From positions 1 through 13,085 of the forward strand of contig CAMLMF010000030.1 in assembly GCA_946480995.1 (NCBI GenBank): a stretch of DNA of 13,085 bases. Direction: 5' to 3'. Of this stretch, positions 7,537 to 13,085 are shown piece after piece (the first letter of the stretch is position 1; each line of letters opens with the position of its first letter). Under the pieces are notes generated by a model. The model was given only the letters and a program-made list of their open reading frames with translations. It was not told the DNA's origin and did no database searches. This stretch comes from an uncultured Bdellovibrio sp. (GTDB lineage: Bacteria > Bdellovibrionota > Bdellovibrionia > Bdellovibrionales > Bdellovibrionaceae). The position numbers and the translations under genes are program-made.

Positions 7537-8613
7537 ATGAAAAAATACTTTCTTTTAACCCTGTTGATCTTATCCGCGTGCAGCCATGCGCCCAACACTT
7601 CCACGCCACAGAATAAATCCGGCACGGTCAGTACTTATGTTTCAACAATTCCCTCTCGCGGTTTGGATTTTGCAGCCTCTATTAATAAAGTGGCCTTTGC
7701 ATCATGCATGAATCAAGATGCACCCGCCCCGTTATGGACTGATATCCTGGATGCAAAACCCGATTTGTTTTTATTCATGGGCGACAACATTTACGGCAGT
7801 CACAGCAGTCAACAGCCGATCGCCGAACAGTATAAAAAATTAGATACCGTTCCCGAATATTTGCAGGTCCGCGAAAAAATTCCGTTCTTGGCAACCTGGG
7901 ATGACCATGACTTTGGCGTGCGCGATGGTGGCGCTGACTGGATTGGCAAAGACGATGCGAAGCGCGACTTTTTGAATTATTGGGGGTATTCACGCAACAG
8001 CATCCCCGTCGAACAAGGCGGCGTTTATCATGCTAAAATCATCGGCCCTAAAAAGAAAACGGTGCAAGTCATCATGTTAGACACCCGATACTATCGCAGC
8101 CCTTTAAAAGATGCTCCTGGGATGGAAGGCAAAGCGATGGATTATGTGCCTCAAGATGATGGCACTATTTTAGGCAATGCACAGTGGGAGTGGCTGGAAG
8201 CCCAGCTTAAACGCCCGGCAGACTTACGTTTTATCGTCAGCAGCATTCAACTGATTGCCAACGATCCAAAATTTGAAAAGTGGGGCAACTTCCCCAAAGA
8301 GCGCCAACGTTTTTTTGATTTATTAAAAAAACACAAAGCACGCAATGTGATTTTATTAAGCGGCGATCGGCACATTGCTTCGATTTCAAAAATCGATTTA
8401 AAAGACTATGGTCCCCTGTACGAAATCACTTCAAGCTCGATCAACAGACCTAACAATTATCCCGACGCTGACTCTCATTATGTCGGCGCAACATACAGCA
8501 AGGAAAATTTTGGTTTGGCGCTCATTGATTGGAACAAAAAATCAGTCAAAGCTGAAATCCGCGGAAGTAAAAATGAGGTCGTGAACTCTGTAGACATCAA
8601 ATTTAAAAAATAA
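7537..8613 (+). CDS. PhoD-like metallophosphatase lipoprotein
   Basis: 358 aa from ATG 7537, picked because AAGGA (7525-7529) sits 7 nt before it and the promoter overlaps the earlier ATG 7507. The classical signal peptide II ends LLILSAC, giving lipidated Cys15. PhoD-family metal and substrate motifs appear in order (numbered from 7537): FASC (~54-57), FMGDN (~80-84), DDHDFG (~122-127), LDTR (~181-184) and SGDRH (~275-279). The length suits the compact bacterial PhoD-like phosphoesterases. It probably hydrolyses phosphate mono- or diesters at the envelope (alkaline phosphatase/phosphodiesterase); the substrate is unknown. It sits between an exported protease and a second regulator. Convergent with the gene at 8648, with 34 bp between stops. 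Confidence 0.93.
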   Translation: MKKYFLLTLLILSACSHAPNTSTPQNKSGTVSTYVSTIPSRGLDFAASINKVAFASCMNQDAPAPLWTDILDAKPDLFLFMGDNIYGSHSSQQPIAEQYKKLDTVPEYLQVREKIPFLATWDDHDFGVRDGGADWIGKDDAKRDFLNYWGYSRNSIPVEQGGVYHAKIIGPKKKTVQVIMLDTRYYRSPLKDAPGMEGKAMDYVPQDDGTILGNAQWEWLEAQLKRPADLRFIVSSIQLIANDPKFEKWGNFPKERQRFFDLLKKHKARNVILLSGDRHIASISKIDLKDYGPLYEITSSSINRPNNYPDADSHYVGATYSKENFGLALIDWNKKSVKAEIRGSKNEVVNSVDIKFKK

Positions 8614-8647
8614 TTTAACACATATTGCATGCGCTGCGAACGAGGCC

Positions 8648-9397
8648 TTAAGCCCGCTTCGTAGTCAGCGGAATGCAACTAAAGTTGAGTTGAAACACTT
8701 CGGTCTTTTCAACCCCATCACGATTTAAAAACTTATGATAGTCGCGCACAACATCGAGCATTTTCGAACGCAGGTATTCAAAGTCTTCTGGCGCGACAGC
8801 TACTACCAAACTTCCAAAAAACCTTTCGGCGGTTGGTAAATCTCTGACGGCCTGGGCCACTTTATCCAGCTCACTCTTAACTTTTTCGGCGATCGCGGCA
8901 GCATTATCTTTATTGACGACAATAACCCGAGATTCTTTGGATGGAATAATTTTGCCTTTTTCGTCTTTGACCAGGTCCCCATGAAGTAAAAGCTGCTCTA
9001 AGCACTCTTGAGCCTCGTGGACAGATATCCCCAGACGCCCAGCAATCCACACAGCGTCCCCTTGAAAGTCCGAGGTGTGAGACAGTTCCAGAACTCCGTG
9101 ATAATACCACTTCGTCGTCACAGCCGTGACTTGTTGAGTGTCTTTGTGAAACAGCGGAAAGCGGTCGCTTTCATAACTTTGGATGTATAAGTGAAGATCT
9201 TTATCTTCTGCCAATCCCTGCTTTAGTTTTTCGATACTTTTTTTCGTGAGCGGGCGCTTGCCTTTGATAATTTCATTCAATGTCGAGGGCGAAAAACCGA
9301 GCTGATAAGCAAAGGCCCGTTGCGAGAAGCGCGGGTTGCGCTTTTTCTTGTCCTCTATGACATTCTTTAAAAAATCTTTTATATCGTACTGGGCCAT
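8648..9397 (-). CDS. TIGR02147/DUF4423 family HTH regulator, copy 2
   Basis: 249 aa from ATG 9397; the frame is open to an ATG at 9493 that lacks a ribosome binding site. Only a weak GGGA precedes 9397, as weak as in copy 1. Residues ~1-23 end in EDKKKRNPR. The HTH (~24-50) reads FSQRAFAYQLGFSPSTLNEII followed by GKRPL, nearly the same layout as copy 1. The helical DUF4423 part follows, ending in VFQLNFSCIPL. Copies 1 and 2 are clear but distant paralogues. The probable role is transcription control; the target is not evident because it faces away from the KH gene over a long gap and converges with PhoD. A perfect 10-bp palindrome, CAGACGTCTG (9405-9414), lies 7 bases upstream of the start and may be an autoregulatory operator. 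Confidence 0.88.
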   Translation of the reverse strand: MAQYDIKDFLKNVIEDKKKRNPRFSQRAFAYQLGFSPSTLNEIIKGKRPLTKKSIEKLKQGLAEDKDLHLYIQSYESDRFPLFHKDTQQVTAVTTKWYYHGVLELSHTSDFQGDAVWIAGRLGISVHEAQECLEQLLLHGDLVKDEKGKIIPSKESRVIVVNKDNAAAIAEKVKSELDKVAQAVRDLPTAERFFGSLVVAVAPEDFEYLRSKMLDVVRDYHKFLNRDGVEKTEVFQLNFSCIPLTTKRA

Positions 9398-9806
9398 GGT
9401 GTCCCAGACGTCTGTCCTGCCTACATTCAAGCTCACAAAATGTTCCTCAAATACACGCGTGGAGTCTTTTCCTGACAGCACCTGAGAATGCATTTAAAGT
9501 TCTCACAACCCCAACTTACCAGTGAGAAGTGCTTTCCCCAAGCCAGGGCAAAAGCCGCATTACTCATTCATACTACGTACTACCCGTCGCCAATGCGAGA
9601 CATAGTCTTAATAAGACGCTCTTTACTGTTCTGAAAGTAGCAGAACGTCCGCTGAAACGACACTCCTTTCTGGGTTTGCTGGCAAGCGCCGGATCAGTAT
9701 TCTAACCCGCGTGGAACACTCTTTGGTCCCCCCTCCCCCAGATCCGAATTGTAAAACATCAAATTTACTCGCAACAATGAGTTTATAGAAAATATGAGGG
9801 GAGCGC
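9398..9806. other. 409-bp intergenic region with short inverted repeats, no convincing gene
   Basis: Divergent spacer between the regulator and the KH gene. It contains a palindrome (9405-9414) and an inverted repeat TTCTCAC/GTGAGAA (9500-9506 and 9522-9528) extended by AAAG/CTTT. Two small hairpins follow, GTCTT-AAT-AAGAC (9605-9617) and GTTCTG-N7-CAGAAC (9628-9646), and a C-rich tract (about 9727-9740). A minus-strand open frame here has no ribosome binding site, overlaps the KH gene, and looks random. No clear -35/-10 pair was found for the KH gene. The structures could be part of its leader or of a small RNA. Confidence 0.5.
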
Positions 9807-10088
9807 ATGTCAGAAGCATCAGGTGCTGATATTCGAGAAGAGACAAGACAGATTCTAGAAACATTGGTTAAACGCATCGCCAATGACTCTGAAGGTATCA
9901 AAGTCACGTGCCAGGTAGGCGAAAGAACAACGATTTATATGGTCGATTGCTCCAAAGACTCTATCGGTCGAATTATTGGTTCAAAGGGTAAGAATATAAC
10001 TAGCCTAAGAAACATCATCGCCGCCATCATGGCCGCCAACGGCATTCGTGCCATCATTGAGATTCCTTACTATAAGAATGAAAACTAA
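9807..10088 (+). CDS. KH-domain RNA-binding protein (KhpA/YlqC-like)
   Basis: 93 aa. The ATG is preceded by AGGGGAG (9797-9803). A single type II-like KH domain fills most of the chain: strand IKVTCQVGE (~31-39), strand TTIYMVDCSK, then the RNA-gripping loop IIGSKGKN with GxxG at G58-SK-G61, a helix SLRNIIAAIMAAN and a final strand RAIIEIPY. Proteins of this size (KhpA, also called YlqC) bind RNA, often with KhpB/Jag, and affect cell division and sRNA function in Gram-positives. Here it lacks the usual rpsP-rimM neighbours, so it may be a paralogue with another task. It has an N-terminal acidic helix of about 28 residues longer than minimal KhpA. No terminator was seen before the next gene. 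Confidence 0.85.
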   Translation: MSEASGADIREETRQILETLVKRIANDSEGIKVTCQVGERTTIYMVDCSKDSIGRIIGSKGKNITSLRNIIAAIMAANGIRAIIEIPYYKNEN

Positions 10089-10170
10089 ATTTTATATAGA
10101 CACTGCGTCCTAACGGATTCATTGCAAAGGCGTCATTTATCCTTTCTTTTCATTCGTGCTACTAAATCCC

Positions 10171-10977
10171 ATGCGCACTTTTCTGCCTTCACTTTTCGCT
10201 TTGATTTTTGCTTTCGTTTTAACTTTCCCGCTACCTTCACGTTCGGCTCCGGAACAAAATCTATGTAAGCGCTTGATCGCCTATGGCAATCCCGAATACC
10301 CCCCCTATCTTTGGAACAGCAAAAATGGTTCGACAGAAATGAAGGGAGCCAATGCCGCATTTCTGCAATTGTTGTCGCAAGAAATCGGTCTGCCAATCGT
10401 GGTCAAGTTTGGTGGTACCTGGGCTCGAGTGCAAGAGGAAGCCCGCTATGGACGAGTCGACTTTGTCGCTGGCGCCTTTATCACCCAAGAACGACAACGG
10501 TACCTACATTACTTTTATCCGCCGATGTTTCAAACACGCACAGTACTTTGGGTTCACCGTGATCGAAAGTTTCCGTTTAAAGAATGGAGCGACCTAAAAA
10601 ACCAAAATGGCATCACAGTTCTTAATAATAGCTTTGGTGAAAAGTTTGATACATACGCAAAAGCCCATCTGCAGATTCAAACCGTGGCAAGCTTAGAGCA
10701 AGCTTTCAATATGCTAAAAAATAATCGCGCGCAGTATTTGATTTATGAAGAGTGGCCCGCAAAAGCCTATGCCCTTCGCTATAAGCACAACGACTTGGTG
10801 GCCTTGTCACCAGAGATTTCCAATGAGGCTCTTTATTTAGCCTTTTCGAAAAAATCACCCTGCAATACGGCAGAGCTGCAAGAAAAAATTGAAAAGGCGA
10901 TTCTAAAAATTTCTAAAAAAGAAGCCCTAGAAAAACTGCTTCTTGAAAACAGTAAGCTGTGGGAAAGAGAACCGTAA
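10171..10977 (+). CDS. Solitary periplasmic solute-binding-like protein (SBP_bac_3 type)
   Basis: 268 aa from ATG 10171; an in-frame GTG at 10156 is the alternative, and neither has a good ribosome binding site. The signal peptide is MRTFLPSLF followed by a hydrophobic run and PLPSRSA (~1-26). The mature part follows the family 3 two-lobe pattern: an AYGNPEYPPYLW opening, GANAAFLQLLSQEIGLP, a lobe strand with RVDFVAGAFITQERQRYLHY, WSDLKNQNGITVLNNSFG in the hinge region, and SLEQAFNMLKNNRAQYLI. Cys32 and Cys231 could form a disulfide joining the termini. No permease or ATPase genes lie nearby, so it may be an orphan sensor or scavenging protein and not part of a transporter. The substrate is unknown; amino acids are typical for the family. 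Confidence 0.85.
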   Translation: MRTFLPSLFALIFAFVLTFPLPSRSAPEQNLCKRLIAYGNPEYPPYLWNSKNGSTEMKGANAAFLQLLSQEIGLPIVVKFGGTWARVQEEARYGRVDFVAGAFITQERQRYLHYFYPPMFQTRTVLWVHRDRKFPFKEWSDLKNQNGITVLNNSFGEKFDTYAKAHLQIQTVASLEQAFNMLKNNRAQYLIYEEWPAKAYALRYKHNDLVALSPEISNEALYLAFSKKSPCNTAELQEKIEKAILKISKKEALEKLLLENSKLWEREP

Positions 10978-10989
10978 ATTACGGTTTTC
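10970..10989 (+). terminator. Probable terminator of the solute-binding gene
   Basis: 7-bp stem AACCGTA/TACGGTT (10970-10976 with 10980-10986), 3-nt loop, then TT and C. The stem overlaps the stop codon (10975-10977). The T-run is short, so termination may be partial. Confidence 0.5.
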
Positions 10990-11223
10990 GGATTGCCATA
11001 TACTAAAGCTTATTGGCACCCACTCCTCCAGGCCAACCGATTCCTGTCGCAACGGGGTATGGCTGATTGGAGAAAGATCCCTCAGCATCGCTGGTGCTTA
11101 AGCGGATTTTTTTTGTAAGGCAGAGGTATCCCTACGAATAACATCAAACATTCTTCAGTTATCAAAGGTATTGGCCATATAATGCAAAGCCTGAAGCTCG
11201 TAACCGCAGTATTTCCAGAAGCC
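10978..11223. other. Convergent intergenic gap, structured, possible sRNA or second terminator
   Basis: There is no confident gene. On the + strand a stem of AAAGATCC (11073-11080) with the foot of a T8 run (11104-11111), enclosing a small AGCA/TGCT hairpin, ends in T8 at 11107-11114, as an intrinsic terminator would. TGCCA and TGGCA (starting 10994 and 11014) form a further inverted repeat upstream. A 19-codon ORF ends inside the T-run and is probably chance. Confidence 0.35.
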
Positions 11224-11601
11224 TTAAATAAGACTTAAGTTTGTCATAAAATTGCGAGCGATACGAAGGGCTCTCGTCTTTGCTTCTTCAGCCTTCAAAC
11301 CTATGAAGTGTTCGTCCACGGTTTCAACAAAAAGTCTTAACCAACGCTCGAAATGCCCCGGTTGTAAATTCAAAGGCACATGCGGCGGGAATGGACGCCC
11401 GCGATAGGTGTCTTCACCTAAAAGCAAGTCCGCCCAAAAATTATAAAGCTTGGGTAAGTGTTCGTCCCAATCAACTTTTGCAACATCGGTAAAAATCGGA
11501 CCGATATAACTATCTGCTTTGACCTTGCCATAAAAACTATCGACAAGCTTTTGGATGTCTTCGCGCGTTTCTAAGGGCTTTTTGTTGTTTACAGAAGTCA
11601 C
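11224..11601 (-). CDS. Group III truncated haemoglobin
   Basis: 125 aa. It starts at GTG 11601 with AAGGA 7 nt upstream. It carries the heme-pocket residues of group III (Campylobacter Ctb-like) globins: TyrB10 (Y24 in SFYGKV), HisE7 (H48 in DEHLPK), proximal HisF8 (H74 in PPHVPL) and TrpG8 (W87 in FERWLRLF), with FWADLLLG between E and F and YRGRPF before F8. The length is usual for the group. These proteins bind O2 and NO, and roles in nitric oxide or peroxide handling are proposed. It lies 32 nt behind the oxyR-like gene on the same strand without a terminator, so the two are probably cotranscribed, placing it in a redox-stress unit. No strong terminator was seen after it. Confidence 0.93.
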   Translation of the reverse strand: MTSVNNKKPLETREDIQKLVDSFYGKVKADSYIGPIFTDVAKVDWDEHLPKLYNFWADLLLGEDTYRGRPFPPHVPLNLQPGHFERWLRLFVETVDEHFIGLKAEEAKTRALRIARNFMTNLSLI

Positions 11602-11633
11602 TGATTTTTCCTTTGTCTATTTACGAAAGTATT

Positions 11634-12593
11634 CTAGGCGATCGGCAAAACATCGAGATCTTTTTGGCGAATTTTTCTTAACTCTTCAGGAATCGCCTTC
11701 AAAATAGCCTCACCCAGGGCTTCAATCAATTCACTTTTATAATGTTCACGGCGATAAACCAAGCCAATTTCCCGCGCGGGAATAGGTCTTTCAAAGGGCA
11801 CCACTTGGCTGCGGCTGCCTAAGTTTTCCGTCGCCAGAAATGGCAATAATGTGTAGCCCCCATAAAGATTCACAAGATTTTTCAAAGTTTCTAAACTGCC
11901 GCTTTCAAATTTATAACGACGACCTTCACCTTTATTTTTTTTGACGGAGCATAAATCTAAAACCTGATTGCGCAAGCAGTGGCCTTCTTCCAACAACCAA
12001 ATATCTTTCATACTCAGGTTTTGATATTTGATTTTTTTCATGTCGGCGTATTCATGATTCTTATCACACAAAACATAGAATGGTTCATAGTATAAGGGAA
12101 ATTCAAACATCTGGGCCATTTGTGTGGGCGTTGCTAAAACTCCAACGTCAATTTCATCTTCGTTCAGGGCCTCAAGAATTTGATTCGTCTGCATTTCCCT
12201 TAAGTTCAGCTCAATATCCGGAAAAAGATCTTCGCAGATCGGCAAAAGTCGTGGCAACAGGTACGGGGCGATCGTCGGGATGACGCCAATGGACAGAGTG
12301 CCCTGCTTGCCCTCTTTTTTTTCGTGTTGAATCAAAGTCTCAATTTTCTTCGCCTCAAATAGCACCGTCTGCATTTGTGAGATCAGTTTTTTTCCCATCT
12401 GCGTTAGCAGGATAGGCTTTTTCGAACGGTCAAAGATAACAGCCCCTAGATCCTCTTCTAGCTTCTGTATTTGCATGCTGAGCGTGGGCTGAGTGACAAA
12501 GCAGGCCTCCGCCGCCTTGGCGAAGTGCCCGTGCTTGTGGACAGCCATCACGTATTCTAGTTGGGTCAAAGAAAAGTTCACTTTTAGACTCAT
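11634..12593 (-). CDS. oxyR: OxyR-type LysR hydrogen-peroxide sensor/regulator
   Basis: 319 aa. ATG 12593 has GAGG 6 nt upstream. The LysR winged helix-turn-helix is at ~8-67 (TQLEYVMAVHKHGHFAKAAE, then VTQPTLSMQIQKLEEDLG). The effector domain (~97-300) contains the OxyR redox loop LEEGHCLRNQVLDLC: Cys206 and Cys215, nine residues apart as E. coli Cys199/Cys208, which form the activating disulfide with peroxide. This separates it from ordinary LysR proteins. It is divergent from ahpC, the classical OxyR target, with an OxyR-consensus operator in the gap. Downstream in the same direction is the truncated haemoglobin. Its promoter carries an OxyR half-site across the -35 and spacer, which fits autorepression. 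Confidence 0.95.
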   Translation of the reverse strand: MSLKVNFSLTQLEYVMAVHKHGHFAKAAEACFVTQPTLSMQIQKLEEDLGAVIFDRSKKPILLTQMGKKLISQMQTVLFEAKKIETLIQHEKKEGKQGTLSIGVIPTIAPYLLPRLLPICEDLFPDIELNLREMQTNQILEALNEDEIDVGVLATPTQMAQMFEFPLYYEPFYVLCDKNHEYADMKKIKYQNLSMKDIWLLEEGHCLRNQVLDLCSVKKNKGEGRRYKFESGSLETLKNLVNLYGGYTLLPFLATENLGSRSQVVPFERPIPAREIGLVYRREHYKSELIEALGEAILKAIPEELRKIRQKDLDVLPIA

Positions 12594-12613
12594 ATAGTGC
12601 CTCTATTTAAGGC

Positions 12614-12642
12614 ATTATGCTTCAATAGATTAAATCTATCAA
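12614..12642 (-). promoter_or_regulatory. oxyR promoter
   Basis: On the minus strand, TTGATA (12637-12642, five of six), 17-nt spacer, CATAAT (12614-12619, five of six). The start of transcription would be near 12607, about 14 nt before the GTG/ATG region of oxyR. It overlaps the left OxyR half-operator. Confidence 0.75.
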
Positions 12643-12660
12643 TATATATTTTTAATCGAT
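12625..12660. promoter_or_regulatory. OxyR operator in the oxyR/ahpC gap
   Basis: Left half-site 12625-12639 matches the published OxyR consensus ATAGnTnnnAnCTAT at all ten specified bases and is a perfect inverted repeat. Right half-site 12646-12660 matches eight of ten. The spacer is 6 nt, one less than the usual 7. The left half-site covers the spacer and -35 of oxyR, which fits autorepression. The right half-site lies on the ahpC side, about 24 bases before a weak -10 candidate TAATCT (12684-12689). Confidence 0.8.
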
Positions 12661-12705
12661 TTCAATAAAAAGGGTTGATCCCTTAATCTCAAAGACGAAA
12701 GATGT

Positions 12706-12754
12706 CCCCTAGCAATTAAAGTTCCTGGGGGCCATTCATTTTTTGCCCTCGGGC
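12706..12754 (+). promoter_or_regulatory. Structured ahpC leader with alternative hairpins
   Basis: CCCCTAG (12706-12712) can pair with CTGGGGG (12725-12731, one G-T wobble). GGGGGC (12727-12732) can instead pair with GCCCTC (12745-12750) around a T6 loop, and GCCC (12745-12748) faces GGGC (12751-12754). The first two share bases, so they exclude each other. The T6 at 12739-12744 follows the first hairpin after about 7 bases. This could be an attenuator or a stabilising leader structure. Confidence 0.3.
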
Positions 12755-12787
12755 TGAATATAAACCACATTATTCTAAGGAGAATAA

Positions 12788-13085
12788 ATGCAAACTCTTA
12801 TCAACACAAAAGTGCCTGATTTCAAAGTTCAAGCTTTCCATAACGGCGACTTCAAAACCGTAACTCAAAACGACCTTAAAGGTAAATGGTCTATCTTTTT
12901 CTTTTACCCTGCTGACTTTACATTCGTGTGCCCAACAGAGCTTGGCGACATGGCTGATAAATATGCTGAATTCCAAAAATTGGGCGTAGAAGTTTACAGT
13001 GTTTCTACTGACACTCACTTCACGCACAAAGCATGGCATGATGCTTCTGAAACAATCAAAAAAATCAAATACCCAATGTTGGCTG
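12788..13085 (+). CDS. ahpC: Alkyl hydroperoxide reductase subunit C, typical 2-Cys peroxiredoxin (3' end outside window)
   Basis: The ATG has AAGGAG 5 nt upstream. 99 codons are visible; the gene continues past the right edge, so the resolving cysteine cannot be seen. The start VPDFKVQAF and the active site [14 protein letters not shown] place the peroxidatic cysteine at Cys48, as in AhpC. The following [29 protein letters not shown] is typical AhpC1. It reduces H2O2, organic peroxides and peroxynitrite in the cytoplasm, usually with AhpF, or thioredoxin where AhpF is missing. It is divergent from oxyR with the OxyR operator between, so peroxide-induced expression is likely. Base use resembles a highly expressed gene. 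Confidence 0.97.
   Translation, partial: MQTLINTKVPDFKVQAFHNGDFKTVTQNDLKGKWSIFFFYPADFTFVCPTELGDMADKYAEFQKLGVEVYSVSTDTHFTHKAWHDASETIKKIKYPMLA

Noticed and set aside
8626..8662. Imperfect GCTG/CAGC hairpin between PhoD and regulator copy 2
   Set aside because: Interrupted stem with no T-run on either strand; not a convincing terminator.
9398..9493. Extension of TIGR02147 copy 2 to ATG 9493
   Set aside because: No ribosome binding site, and not family-like sequence; ATG 9397 aligns with copy 1.
9623..9907. Minus-strand 94-codon frame in the gap before the KH gene
   Set aside because: Overlaps the KH start on the opposite strand, no Shine-Dalgarno, no recognisable motif.
11158..11223. In-frame, protein-like stretch of about 22 codons after the globin stop, and a 18-codon frame on the opposite strand
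   Set aside because: Short, without ribosome binding sites; likely chance. It could be a remnant but nothing supports that.
1..13085. Mobile elements, tRNA, rRNA
   Set aside because: No transposase, integrase, terminal inverted repeats or RNA-gene sequence seen on reading both strands.

Overview
The window looks like chromosome of a predatory or related Deltaproteobacteria-type bacterium, most likely a Bdellovibrio relative (Bdellovibrionota). The basis is two TIGR02147/DUF4423 regulators (a family expanded in Bdellovibrio and Fibrobacter), several large secreted proteins with an unusual '[QN]NC' signal-peptide end, moderate GC, and FliA (sigma28)-like promoter elements in front of secreted-protein genes. 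This is inference from gene content; no rRNA or other phylogenetic marker is present.

Layout. 1-80: the last codons of a + strand gene, then a bidirectional terminator (96-123). 148-2517 (-): large putative surface protein with a TIM-barrel glycosidase-like domain, a GWAC domain, a Pro/Thr linker, a Cys-rich segment and DUF5648-like repeats. 2665-4539 (-): secreted Cys-rich protein built from eight tandem units of exactly 56 residues. 4706-5491 (-): TIGR02147 regulator, divergent from 5614-7470 (+), a lipoprotein-like subtilase with a C-terminal Ig-like domain. 7537-8613 (+): PhoD-like phosphatase lipoprotein. 8648-9397 (-): second TIGR02147 regulator. 9398-9806: long non-coding gap. 9807-10088 (+): small KH-domain RNA-binding protein. 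10171-10977 (+): solitary periplasmic solute-binding-like protein. 10978-11223: convergent gap that may hold an sRNA or a second terminator. 11224-12593 (-): probable oxyR - group III truncated haemoglobin operon, divergent from ahpC (12788 to the right edge).

How it fits together. The right end is an oxidative-stress module: OxyR with both redox cysteines, a near-consensus OxyR operator in the oxyR/ahpC gap lying over the oxyR -35 and spacer, a peroxiredoxin, and a haemoglobin cotranscribed with the sensor. The left and centre form a cell-envelope/secretion module. Three unrelated secreted proteins share the N-terminal signature hydrophobic-[QN]NC-x3-[GA]F, and all three genes carry the same promoter-like pair, TCAAG-like, 15 nt, [AT]CCGATA. 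The two features together suggest one co-expressed class of surface proteins, perhaps attack-phase. The PhoD gene between them has a classical LSAC lipobox and a housekeeping-type promoter, so it is a useful internal contrast. This signal-plus-promoter pairing is the most promising undescribed signal in the window.
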